The position numbers and the translations under genes were made by a program. The notes beneath the pieces are model-generated. The model saw nothing but the letters and a program-made list of their open reading frames with translations, was not told where the DNA came from and made no database searches. This document shows, piece after piece, positions 18,621 to 26,722 of a stretch of 55,401 bases of DNA (its first letter is position 1; every line of letters begins with the position of its first letter). Origin of the DNA: Candidatus Homeothermus arabinoxylanisolvens (GTDB taxonomy: Bacteria > Bacteroidota > Bacteroidia > Bacteroidales > Muribaculaceae); contig LUJO01000003.1 of assembly GCA_001689405.1 (NCBI GenBank), positions 1 through 55,401 of the forward strand, written 5' to 3'.

Positions 18621-19469
18621 ATGAACGACTATATTGAAGTCAGACTCGACATAACCCCTTGTGACGAGACATCGACCGATCTGCTTGCAGCATTATTGTG
18701 TGACAAAGATTACGAGAGTTTTGTACCGGACAGCGACGGATTGACAGCATACATCAAAAAAGAGCTTTTTGACGAAACGGTTTTTAAAAGCGTCATAGCC
18801 GACTTCCCGTTTGAAGCCACGATTGAAGTCAGATGGTCGACTGTCGAGGGACGTGACTGGAACTCGGAATGGGAGAAGAATTATTTCAAGCCTATCGTCA
18901 TTGACGACCGGTGCGTCATACACAGCTCCTTTCACACCGATATACCGAATCTGCCTTACGACATAGTGATCGACCCTAAAATGGCTTTCGGCACAGGACA
19001 CCACCAGACGACATCCTTAATAATAAGACGTCTGCTCGAAATGTCTCTAGAAAACAAATCGGTAATCGACATGGGTACCGGCACCGGCATACTCGCCATT
19101 CTTGCCGCCATGAGGGGCGCAAGTCCGGTCAACGCTATCGAAATCGACGAATTCGCACATATAAATGCCGTTGAAAATGTAAAGCTCAACGGTCATGGTG
19201 AAATAAATGTCATACTCGGCGATGCAGAAGCACTTAAAGGGCTCCAGCCGGCCGATGTGTTCATAGCCAACATAAACCGCAATATCATAATAGCCGACCT
19301 GCGGCATTACGCATCAAGACTGGCTGAAGGCGGCCATATGCTGCTGAGCGGTTTTTATGAAGACGATGTGGAATACATACTTGACGAGGCTTCACGCTAC
19401 GGACTAATACATGTCGGGACTTATGTTTCGGACCGATGGACATGTCTGCAACTAAAGAAACAATCTTGA
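18621..19469 (+). CDS. prmA: Ribosomal protein L11 methyltransferase
   Basis: 282 residues, normal length. An N-terminal L11-recognition domain (about 1-95) is followed by a class I SAM methyltransferase with motif I DMGTGTGILAILAAMRGA and the substrate loop DVFIANINRNII (the PrmA N-I-N signature). The preceding PKMAFGTGHHQTTSL segment is diagnostic for the family. It trimethylates ribosomal protein L11 on amino groups in the cytoplasm. It is followed four bases later by an ABC transporter ATPase gene, so the three genes here are likely co-transcribed, although no functional link is evident. Confidence 0.97.
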   Translation: MNDYIEVRLDITPCDETSTDLLAALLCDKDYESFVPDSDGLTAYIKKELFDETVFKSVIADFPFEATIEVRWSTVEGRDWNSEWEKNYFKPIVIDDRCVIHSSFHTDIPNLPYDIVIDPKMAFGTGHHQTTSLIIRRLLEMSLENKSVIDMGTGTGILAILAAMRGASPVNAIEIDEFAHINAVENVKLNGHGEINVILGDAEALKGLQPADVFIANINRNIIIADLRHYASRLAEGGHMLLSGFYEDDVEYILDEASRYGLIHVGTYVSDRWTCLQLKKQS

Positions 19470-19473
19470 TTTT

Positions 19474-20394
19474 ATGAATATAATTGAAGTAAAGGATGTA
19501 GTAAAAGACTACTCCGGCCACCGCGCCCTCGACCATGTCAGTCTTAATGTGGAAGAAGGTACTGTCTACGGACTTCTCGGCCCGAACGGTGCGGGAAAGA
19601 CATCGCTTATACGTATACTTAACCAGATAACCCGTCCTGACGAAGGTGAGATACTGCTCAACGGCAAGCCTCTCGCACCTTCCGACGTAATGCATATGGG
19701 ATATCTGCCGGAGGAACGCGGACTGTACAAGAAAATGAAAGTGCTGAGCCACATAGTATATCTCGGACGGCTTAAAGGCATGTCAAAAAACGACGCCTAC
19801 CGCGCGGCAATGGAGTGGCTCGAAAGGATGGATCTTGCCGAATGGGCCAACAAGAAGGTCGAGGCGCTTTCAAAAGGCATGGCGCAGAAAGTACAGTTTA
19901 TAGCTACCGTAGTACACAACCCGAAACTGCTGATATTTGACGAACCCTTCTCAGGCTTCGACCCGGTCAACACCGAACAGTTGAAAAAAGAGATACTCCG
20001 ACTTAACGAAAACGGCTCCACGATACTCTTTTCGACCCACAATATGGCCTCGGTAGAGGAAGTATGCAAAGAGTTCACCCTGATAAACAAGTCACGCGCC
20101 GTGCTGCAGGGAAATGTATACGACATAAGACGCAAGTTCAAGAAAAATCTATTCAGCGTCCATGTCGCCGAGCCTGTACTCGCCCCTGACAATGAGCTAT
20201 ACTCGATTGTAGCTCTATCGCCCCGGCTTCAGTCGGGCTGCGAAGCCACTGTAAAGCTGAATCAGGGAGTAACCACCCGCGATGCCATAAGCAATCTTAA
20301 CGACAAGTACACGCTCCTCGGCTTTGAAGAGCTGTTACCGTCAATGAACGAAATTTTCATAGAAACCGTCACAGACACCAATGAACAAAAATAG
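19474..20394 (+). CDS. ABC transporter ATP-binding protein (NatA-like)
   Basis: 306 residues. Walker A is GPNGAGKTS (about 35-43), the signature loop is LSKGMAQKVQF, Walker B is LLIFDEPFSGFDP, and a switch histidine lies in FSTHNM. After the nucleotide-binding domain (1-220) comes a C-terminal extension of the DUF4162 type (about 225-306), seen in ATPases paired with ABC-2-type permeases such as Na+ exporters and antibiotic or lipid exporters. The start ATG is four bases after the prmA stop. The stop overlaps the next gene by 14 bases, so the ATPase and permease are translationally coupled and form one exporter. Confidence 0.94.
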   Translation: MNIIEVKDVVKDYSGHRALDHVSLNVEEGTVYGLLGPNGAGKTSLIRILNQITRPDEGEILLNGKPLAPSDVMHMGYLPEERGLYKKMKVLSHIVYLGRLKGMSKNDAYRAAMEWLERMDLAEWANKKVEALSKGMAQKVQFIATVVHNPKLLIFDEPFSGFDPVNTEQLKKEILRLNENGSTILFSTHNMASVEEVCKEFTLINKSRAVLQGNVYDIRRKFKKNLFSVHVAEPVLAPDNELYSIVALSPRLQSGCEATVKLNQGVTTRDAISNLNDKYTLLGFEELLPSMNEIFIETVTDTNEQK

Positions 20395-21691
20395 ATTTAT
20401 GTTAGTCATGCAACGCGAGTATCTCTCAATCGTTGCAAAAAAGTCTTTTATAATAAGCACACTGCTCGCGCCGGTCATAATGGTAGCGCTTGTGGCAGTA
20501 CCGGCCCTGCTGATGACAGTCAACAATTCCGACTCCCGGCTCATAAGCATAATCGACGAAACCGGACGCTACTCCGACATATTCAAGGACAATGACGACT
20601 ACCGCTTCAGGATCGAGACCGACATGACTTCCGTCAATATGAAGGACCGATATGAAAAAGCCGACGGCGACATTTACGCCATAGTGGTCATTCCCTCCGA
20701 CGTGGAAGAGTCGAAAACAATAAACGTGTACTCGGAGAAACCCGTCAAGATAACGCTCAACCGCGAACTGGAGACAGCACTCAACAAAAGCCTGTCAGAC
20801 GCCAAGATAGCGTCATACAATCTTCCGGAGCTAAAAGACATGATAGCCCAAAGCAACGTGGAGATTAAAGTCAGGAGCCATACATGGGACGAAGAGGGAG
20901 AAAAAGTATCATCGAGCGAGATAGCCATGGTGGTCGGGCTCTTCCTTGCCTTCCTTACATATATGTTTGTGCTCATGTACGGCGCCATGATCATGGGTTC
21001 GGTTGTCGAAGACAAGACCAACCGCATAGTCGAGGTAATAATAAGCACATGCCGGCCTATGGAGCTTATGCTCGGAAAAATAGTGAGCATAGCCCTTGTA
21101 GGACTTACGCAGATACTTATCTGGGCGGTATTCTTAGGTATAGGACTGTTCATAATCAGCATGTTCGGCATAAGCGCGACCTCGCCCGACGTTGCCGCAG
21201 ACATGGCTGCCGGAGCCTCTATGCCGCAAATGCCTGACTCCGAACTGTCAGAGATACTGCAGGCTGTACTCGGCATAAACTGGTTCAGACTGCTCGGCAT
21301 ATTTATCCTGTACTTCATAGGCGGTTATCTGCTCTATGCGGCACTCTTCGCCGGCTTCGGCTCGGCGGTAGACCAACAGAGCGACGCCAACCAGTTCACC
21401 ATGCCTATAATGATGATCATCATACTCGCCCTCGTCATAGGACAGTCATGTATGGAGAATCCCGACGGAACACTCGGAGTGATAGCGTCACTTATACCGT
21501 TCACGTCACCGATAGTCATGATGATACGTCTGCCCTACGATGTACCGGCATGGCAAGTGGCGACAAGCCTGCTGCTGCTCTACGGCACCGCCCTGCTGTT
21601 TGTATTCCTTGCATCGAGAATTTATCGTACCGGCATACTCATGTACGGGCGCAAAGTTTCGTTTAAAGAGATCATCCGTTGGATAAAATAG
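20381..21691 (+). CDS. ABC-2 type transporter permease (NatB-like)
   Basis: 436 residues. One N-terminal membrane span (about 22-46) is followed by a long extracytoplasmic domain (47-175) and then a cluster of about five spans (about 180-425), the layout of NatB-type ABC-2 permeases. The conserved stretch VVEDKTNRIVEVIISTCRPMELMLGKI, present in this family, is at about 210-236. It pairs with the overlapping upstream ATPase. Substrate unknown; related systems export Na+ or amphiphilic compounds. It is the last gene of the prmA transcript and lies about 80 bases before the leu promoter. Confidence 0.92.
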   Translation: MNKNRFMLVMQREYLSIVAKKSFIISTLLAPVIMVALVAVPALLMTVNNSDSRLISIIDETGRYSDIFKDNDDYRFRIETDMTSVNMKDRYEKADGDIYAIVVIPSDVEESKTINVYSEKPVKITLNRELETALNKSLSDAKIASYNLPELKDMIAQSNVEIKVRSHTWDEEGEKVSSSEIAMVVGLFLAFLTYMFVLMYGAMIMGSVVEDKTNRIVEVIISTCRPMELMLGKIVSIALVGLTQILIWAVFLGIGLFIISMFGISATSPDVAADMAAGASMPQMPDSELSEILQAVLGINWFRLLGIFILYFIGGYLLYAALFAGFGSAVDQQSDANQFTMPIMMIIILALVIGQSCMENPDGTLGVIASLIPFTSPIVMMIRLPYDVPAWQVATSLLLLYGTALLFVFLASRIYRTGILMYGRKVSFKEIIRWIK

Positions 21692-21773
21692 ACAATATGT
21701 AAGCAAAACGGCACTCATTTATTGCAATTTAAAGATTATTGCAGCAAAAGTCACAAAATAATTCACTTTTCGC

Positions 21774-21804
21774 TTTGACATTTAAAAATAATGGTGTAAT
21801 TTTG
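21774..21804 (+). promoter_or_regulatory. leu operon promoter
   Basis: TTTG (21774-21777), exactly 19 bases, then TAATTTTG (21797-21804): a textbook Bacteroidetes promoter and the best in the window. The transcript would start near 21811, about 20 bases before the leader-peptide ATG at 21831. Confidence 0.82.
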
Positions 21805-21830
21805 CTTCGTCAAACAATAATATTGAACAA

Positions 21831-21887
21831 ATGAATACAAATCTTCTTTCTCTATCACTAAATTCAGGCCTTACGCTATCGATATGA
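21831..21887 (+). CDS. Leucine-rich leader peptide of the leu operon
   Basis: A short frame of 18 codons, MNTNLLSLSLNSGLTLSI then TGA. Six of 18 residues are leucine (CTT CTT, CTA, CTA, CTT, CTA), with two adjacent Leu codons at positions 5-6. It begins 20 bases after the predicted transcript start and ends just before a set of competing hairpins that finish in an intrinsic terminator upstream of leuA. This is the layout of an amino-acid attenuation leader: ribosomes stall on Leu codons when charged tRNA-Leu is scarce. The peptide itself probably has no other function. It is too short for ordinary gene finders. Confidence 0.82.
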   Translation: MNTNLLSLSLNSGLTLSI

Positions 21888-21972
21888 TTGTGGGAGAAAG
21901 ATGCTGTATTATTAAATAATAATGAAAATGAATATCGGCCTTTCTCCGTGTTTTGGAGAAGGCCGATTTTTT
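21845..21972 (+). promoter_or_regulatory. Leucine-responsive transcription attenuator (competing hairpins)
   Basis: Four segments can be read. Segment 1 (21845-21852, TCTTTCTC) lies inside the Leu codons. Segment 2 is 21893-21901 (GGAGAAAGA). Segment 3 (CTTTCTCC, 21940-21947) is part of the terminator 5' arm, and segment 4 (21955-21967) is the terminator 3' arm. Pairs 1:2 (8 bases), 2:3 (8 bases) and 3:4 (13 bases, one bulge) are mutually exclusive. A ribosome stalled on Leu codons masks segment 1, so 2:3 forms and transcription continues. A ribosome reaching the stop at 21885-21887 masks segment 2, so 3:4 forms and transcription ends. The pairings are seen in sequence; the mechanism follows classical his/trp/leu attenuators. 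Confidence 0.8.
21934..21972 (+). terminator. Attenuator terminator upstream of leuA
   Basis: The stem 21934-21947 pairs with 21955-21967 (13 pairs with a single bulged T), loop GTGTTTT, followed by six T residues (21967-21972). It lies 28 bases before the leuA ATG, between promoter and first structural gene, so it must be regulated rather than simply end a transcript. Confidence 0.88.
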
Positions 21973-22000
21973 AATTGTAAACTAATAAATTGATGTATAT

Positions 22001-23497
22001 ATGAGCGACAGATTGTTTATCTTCGACACGACATTGCGCGACGGCGAGCAAGTGCCCGGCTGCCAACTCAATACAGTCGAGAAGATTGAAGTTGCCAAGG
22101 CTCTTGAGGAACTTGGCGTTGATGTTATAGAAGCCGGATTCCCGGTATCAAGCCCGGGAGACTTCAACTCGGTTGTAGAAATATCCAAGGCGGTCACATG
22201 GCCTACTATCTGCGCACTGACCCGTGCAGTAGAGAACGACATACGCGTTGCAGCCGACGCGCTGCAATATGCGAAGCATAAACGTATACACACCGGCATC
22301 GGCACATCGGATTACCACATAAAATACAAGTTCAACTCCAACCGTGAAGAAATACTCGAGAGGGCCATAGCGTGTGTAAAATACGCCAAGCGCTTCGTGG
22401 AGGACGTACAGTTTTATGCGGAAGACGCAGGACGCACCGACAACGAGTACCTCGCCAGAGTGGTGGAAGCCGTGATAAAGGCCGGAGCGACTGTGGTCAA
22501 TATTCCCGACACCACAGGCTACTGTCTGCCCTCGCAGTTCGGTGAAAAGATACAGTATCTTATGGAACACGTGGATGGCATACACAACGTCACCATAGCC
22601 ACGCACTGCCACAACGACTTGGGTATGGCAACGGCCAACACCATGTCGGGCATTATGCACGGCGCACGACAGGCCGAGGTAACCATAAACGGCATAGGTG
22701 AACGTGCCGGAAACACCTCGCTGGAAGAGGTGGCCATGATATGCCGCTCCCATAAGGAACTCGGCATAGACACCAACCTGAACACCACGAAGCTCTACGG
22801 CATAAGCCGCATGGTGTCAAGCCTCATGAACATGCCGGTACAGCCCAACAAGGCTATCGTGGGACGCAACGCGTTTGCCCACAGTTCGGGCATACATCAG
22901 GACGGTGTGCTTAAAAATCGCGAAAGCTACGAGATAATAGACCCGAAAGATGTAGGTGTGGATGAAAACTCGATTGTGCTTACAGCCCGTTCGGGACGCG
23001 CGGCGCTCAAACACCGTCTGCACATACTCGGCATAGAGCTTGGCAAAGAGGCTCTTGACAAAGCTTACGAGGGCTTCCTGCAACTTGCCGACAAGAAGAA
23101 AGAGATCAACGACGATGACGTACTGCTGCTCGCCGGCGAACACCATAAAGCCTCGCGCCGCCTGAAACTCGATTTCCTGCAGGTCACTTCGGGCGTAGGC
23201 ATAAAGTCGGTGGCATCGATAGGGCTTGACATAGCCGGAGAGAAATTTGAAGCATGCGCATCGGGCAACGGTCCGGTAGATGCGGCCATATCGGCGATAA
23301 AACAGATCATACACCGCAAGATGCTTGTAAAGGAATTTCTCATCCAAGCCATCAACAAAGGCAGCAATGACATAGGCAAGGTACACATGACCGTCGAACA
23401 CGAAGGCGTGGCATACTACGGCTTCTCGGCCAATACCGACATTGTGGCCGCAAGCGCGGAAGCATTCATTGACGCGATAAATAAATTTGTCCACTAA
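22001..23497 (+). CDS. leuA: 2-isopropylmalate synthase
   Basis: 498 residues. Condenses acetyl-CoA with 2-oxoisovalerate, the committed step of leucine synthesis. The catalytic TIM barrel carries DTTLRDGEQVPG (about 9-20), the HCHNDLGMA metal motif and the NGIGERAGNTSLEEV block. The C-terminal part (about 380-498, GIKSVASIGLDIAGEKFEA onward) is the LeuA allosteric domain that binds leucine for feedback inhibition. The long form with this domain distinguishes it from homocitrate synthase. Regulation is thus double: the enzyme by leucine, the operon by the attenuator upstream. leuC starts 24 bases after the stop. Confidence 0.97.
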   Translation: MSDRLFIFDTTLRDGEQVPGCQLNTVEKIEVAKALEELGVDVIEAGFPVSSPGDFNSVVEISKAVTWPTICALTRAVENDIRVAADALQYAKHKRIHTGIGTSDYHIKYKFNSNREEILERAIACVKYAKRFVEDVQFYAEDAGRTDNEYLARVVEAVIKAGATVVNIPDTTGYCLPSQFGEKIQYLMEHVDGIHNVTIATHCHNDLGMATANTMSGIMHGARQAEVTINGIGERAGNTSLEEVAMICRSHKELGIDTNLNTTKLYGISRMVSSLMNMPVQPNKAIVGRNAFAHSSGIHQDGVLKNRESYEIIDPKDVGVDENSIVLTARSGRAALKHRLHILGIELGKEALDKAYEGFLQLADKKKEINDDDVLLLAGEHHKASRRLKLDFLQVTSGVGIKSVASIGLDIAGEKFEACASGNGPVDAAISAIKQIIHRKMLVKEFLIQAINKGSNDIGKVHMTVEHEGVAYYGFSANTDIVAASAEAFIDAINKFVH

Positions 23498-23521
23498 CCG
23501 AGTAACTATACATAATTGTCT

Positions 23522-24916
23522 ATGGCACGGACATTATTTGACAAAATATGGGACGCACATACGGTCAATACGGTTGACGGCGGACCCACACAATTATACA
23601 TAGACCGTCACTACTGCCACGAAGTGACAAGTCCGCAGGCATTTGACGGCTTGCGCCGCAGGGGTCTGAAAGTATATCGTCCCGAGCGTACCATATGCTC
23701 ACCCGACCACAACGTACCCACCCTGCATCAGGACAAGCCCATCAGCGACCCGGTGTCGCGCAAGCAGGTCGAGACACTGTACCGCAACGCCGATGAGTTC
23801 GGACTGACACTGTTCGGCCTCGGTCATCCCAAAAACGGCATCATACATGTCATAGGACCGGAGACCGGCCTGACTCTTCCGGGCTACACCATAGTTTGCG
23901 GCGACAGCCATACGTCAACACACGGCGCATTCGGAGCCGTAGCCTTCGGCATAGGCACAAGCGAAGTCGAAATGGTTCTCGCCACCCAATGCATACTTCA
24001 GCCCAAACCCAAGACGATGCGCATAAACATCGAGGGACATCTCGGCAAAGACGTCACGGCCAAAGACGTGGCCCTGTACATCATAGCACGTATGACGACA
24101 AGCGGAGCTACCGGATATTTCGTGGAATACGCAGGCGAGGTCATTCGCAACATGTCGATGGAAGAGCGTCTTACCGTATGCAATCTGTCAATCGAGATGG
24201 GTGCCCGCGGAGGCATGATAGCACCCGACGAGACTACTTTCGCCTACGTCAAAGGCCGTGAATACGCTCCCGAAGGCGAGGCATGGGACAATGCGGTAAA
24301 ATATTGGAAATCGCTTGCCACCGATGACGATGCCGTGTTTGACAAGGAGGTGACATTCAACGCCGACGACATAGAGCCACGCATAACCTACGGTACAAAT
24401 CCCGGCATGGGAATAGGCATATCGGAAGCCATACCCCATTATGAGGGCGATGACGAAGTCGGTCGCGCATCGTATGAAAAATCGCTTGAATACATGAGCT
24501 TCAAGGCCGGACAGCATCTCGAAGGCACCCCGGTCGATTATGTATTTCTCGGTAGCTGTACAAACGGCCGCATAGAGGACTTCCGCGCATTTGCCGGCTT
24601 CGTGAAAGGCCGCAAAAAGGCACCCTCGGTCACGGCATGGCTCGTGCCGGGCTCACGTGCCGTTTTCGAACAGATCAAGAGCGAGGGCATTGACCGTGTA
24701 CTTGCCGACGCCGGGTTTGAACTGCGCGAGCCGGGTTGCTCCGCGTGTCTGGCCATGAACGATGACAAAATACCGGCAGGAGCCCTGTGCATATCCACGT
24801 CCAACCGCAATTTTGAAGGACGCCAAGGCCCCGGTGCACGCACCATACTTGCCGGGCCGCTTGTGGCCGCAGCCGCAGCTGTAACCGGAGTGATAACCGA
24901 TCCAAGAAAAATCTAA
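23522..24916 (+). CDS. leuC: 3-isopropylmalate dehydratase large subunit
   Basis: 464 residues, aconitase superfamily. With LeuD it isomerises 2- to 3-isopropylmalate. The iron-sulfur cluster ligands are visible as the cysteine of GSCTNGRIEDF and the pair in GCSACLAMN; the HTSTHGAFGA block, DGGPTQLYIDRHY and VVCGDSHTSTHG-type motifs are intact. The frame can begin at a TTG at 23516, but the ATG at 23522 (MARTLFDKIW) is the usual N-terminus of the family. It is the second gene of the leu operon and is followed 12 bases later by leuD. Confidence 0.97.
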   Translation: MARTLFDKIWDAHTVNTVDGGPTQLYIDRHYCHEVTSPQAFDGLRRRGLKVYRPERTICSPDHNVPTLHQDKPISDPVSRKQVETLYRNADEFGLTLFGLGHPKNGIIHVIGPETGLTLPGYTIVCGDSHTSTHGAFGAVAFGIGTSEVEMVLATQCILQPKPKTMRINIEGHLGKDVTAKDVALYIIARMTTSGATGYFVEYAGEVIRNMSMEERLTVCNLSIEMGARGGMIAPDETTFAYVKGREYAPEGEAWDNAVKYWKSLATDDDAVFDKEVTFNADDIEPRITYGTNPGMGIGISEAIPHYEGDDEVGRASYEKSLEYMSFKAGQHLEGTPVDYVFLGSCTNGRIEDFRAFAGFVKGRKKAPSVTAWLVPGSRAVFEQIKSEGIDRVLADAGFELREPGCSACLAMNDDKIPAGALCISTSNRNFEGRQGPGARTILAGPLVAAAAAVTGVITDPRKI

Positions 24917-24928
24917 TTTCAAGTCATA

Positions 24929-25525
24929 ATGGACAATCGCATAACCGTAATAACATCAAGCGCCATACCGCTGCCGATGGAAAACATCGACACCGACCAG
25001 ATAATACCCGCCCGATTTCTGAAAGCGACCTCTCGCGAGGGGTTCGGCGACAACCTGTTCAGAGACTGGCGATATAACTCCGACGGCACCCTCAACTCCG
25101 ACTTCGCGCTCAACGACCCGCGATATACCGGATGCATACTCGTGGCCGGAAAGAATTTCGGGTCCGGTTCAAGTAGAGAACATGCCGCATGGGCCATACA
25201 CGACTACGGCTTTAAAGTAGTGGTGTCGAGCTTCTTCGCCGATATACATAAAAACAACGAGCTCAATAACTTCGTGCTTCCCGTAGTGGTAAGCGACGCT
25301 TTTCTCGCGGAGATATTCGACAGCATAGAGCGCGATCCGTTGACAGAGCTGAAAGTCGACCTGCCCGCACAGACAATAACCAATCTTGCCACAGGCCACA
25401 GTGAGACGTTCGAGATAAACGCCTACAAAAAGCACTGTCTTATAAACGGACTTGACGACATCGAATATCTGTTATCGCGGAAAGATGACATCGAGAGTTG
25501 GGAAAAGATGAATAAATTTTATTAA
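24929..25525 (+). CDS. leuD: 3-isopropylmalate dehydratase small subunit
   Basis: 198 residues, normal length. This is the swivel domain of isopropylmalate isomerase, recognisable from IDTDQIIPARFLK near residue 20 and the loop GKNFGSGSSREHAAWA near residue 75, which binds substrate carboxylate. It forms a heterodimer with LeuC. It sits between leuC (12-base gap) and leuB (12-base gap) in the operon. Confidence 0.97.
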   Translation: MDNRITVITSSAIPLPMENIDTDQIIPARFLKATSREGFGDNLFRDWRYNSDGTLNSDFALNDPRYTGCILVAGKNFGSGSSREHAAWAIHDYGFKVVVSSFFADIHKNNELNNFVLPVVVSDAFLAEIFDSIERDPLTELKVDLPAQTITNLATGHSETFEINAYKKHCLINGLDDIEYLLSRKDDIESWEKMNKFY

Positions 25526-25537
25526 TCCACAAGCGAT

Positions 25538-26599
25538 ATGCATTTTAAAATAGCAGTATTGCCGGGCGACGGGATAGGTCCCGAGATCTCGGTTCAAGGA
25601 GTTGACGTCATGTCGGCCATATGTAAAAAATTCGGTCATACGGTAGAGTATGAATACGGAGTCGTAGGAGCCGTGGCCATCGACCATGTAGGCAATCCGT
25701 TCCCTCCCGAGACGCTGCAATTATGTAAAAACAGCGACGCCGTGCTCTTCTCGGCCGTAGGCGACCCCAAATTCGACAACGACCCCAATGCCAAGGTACG
25801 CCCCGAGCAAGGGCTTCTCGCCATGCGCAAGCAGCTCGGACTGTACGCCAACATACGTCCGGTTGAGACATTCAAGTGTCTGCTGCACAAATCGCCCCTG
25901 CGTCCCGAAATAGTTGACGGAGCCGACTTCATATGTATACGTGAACTCACGGGCGGCATGTACTTCGGCGAAAAGTATGAAGACAACGACCGCGCCTATG
26001 ACACCAACCACTATACCCGCAAAGAAGTAGAGCGCATACTGCGTGTGGCCTACGACTATGCCATGCGCCGCCGCAAGCACCTCACCGTTGTCGACAAGGC
26101 AAACGTGCTTGCATCATCGCGTCTATGGAGGAAAGTGGCACAGGAGATGGAGAAAGAGTATCCCGAAGTGACCACCGACTACATGTATGTCGACAATGCG
26201 GCTATGCGCATGATACAGGATCCGCGCTTCTTTGACGTCATGGTCACGGAAAATACGTTCGGCGACATTCTTACCGATGAGGGTTCGGTCATATCGGGCT
26301 CTATGGGTCTTCTTCCGTCGGCATCGACAGGAGAGAGCACCCCTGTATTTGAGCCTATACACGGCTCATGGCCTCAGGCCAAAGGGCTCAACATAGCCAA
26401 CCCGCTCGCACAGATACTATCGGTAGCCATGCTTATGGAGTACTTTGACTGCCGTGCCGAAGGGGCGTTAATACGTGAGGCGGTCAACGCATCGCTATCG
26501 GCCGGAGTGGCCACACCCGACATAACGGGCAATAGCGGCCGACAATTCGGCACCAGCGATGTAGGAGCATGGATCGTCGATTACATCAATCTGAAATAA
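25538..26599 (+). CDS. leuB: 3-isopropylmalate dehydrogenase
   Basis: 353 residues. NAD+-dependent oxidative decarboxylation of 3-isopropylmalate, the third step of leucine synthesis. Evidence: LPGDGIGPEI at the N-terminus, the substrate loop RPEQGLLAMRKQLGLYANIRP, RELTGGMYFGE, the catalytic-lysine region VDKANVLASSRLWR, and the NAD-binding GSAPD-like region here FEPIHGSWPQAKG followed by NPLAQILSVAML. It is the last gene of leuACDB and is followed by a terminator. Confidence 0.97.
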   Translation: MHFKIAVLPGDGIGPEISVQGVDVMSAICKKFGHTVEYEYGVVGAVAIDHVGNPFPPETLQLCKNSDAVLFSAVGDPKFDNDPNAKVRPEQGLLAMRKQLGLYANIRPVETFKCLLHKSPLRPEIVDGADFICIRELTGGMYFGEKYEDNDRAYDTNHYTRKEVERILRVAYDYAMRRRKHLTVVDKANVLASSRLWRKVAQEMEKEYPEVTTDYMYVDNAAMRMIQDPRFFDVMVTENTFGDILTDEGSVISGSMGLLPSASTGESTPVFEPIHGSWPQAKGLNIANPLAQILSVAMLMEYFDCRAEGALIREAVNASLSAGVATPDITGNSGRQFGTSDVGAWIVDYINLK

Positions 26600-26630
26600 T
26601 CGGCGCCGATTTATCATTGACAAGCTATCG

Positions 26631-26663
26631 AAAGGCTGTATCCGTTTTCGGATGCGGCCTTTT
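26631..26663 (+). terminator. Terminator after leuB
   Basis: A 12-base stem containing two G-T wobble pairs (26633-26644 with 26649-26660, loop TTTT) is followed by TTTT. It ends the leu operon before the CLC gene. Confidence 0.78.
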
Positions 26664-26722
26664 GTATTTATTCAAACATTGTACCGTTTAAGCGTGTTTT
26701 ATTATGAAGACAATGCAAGGCA

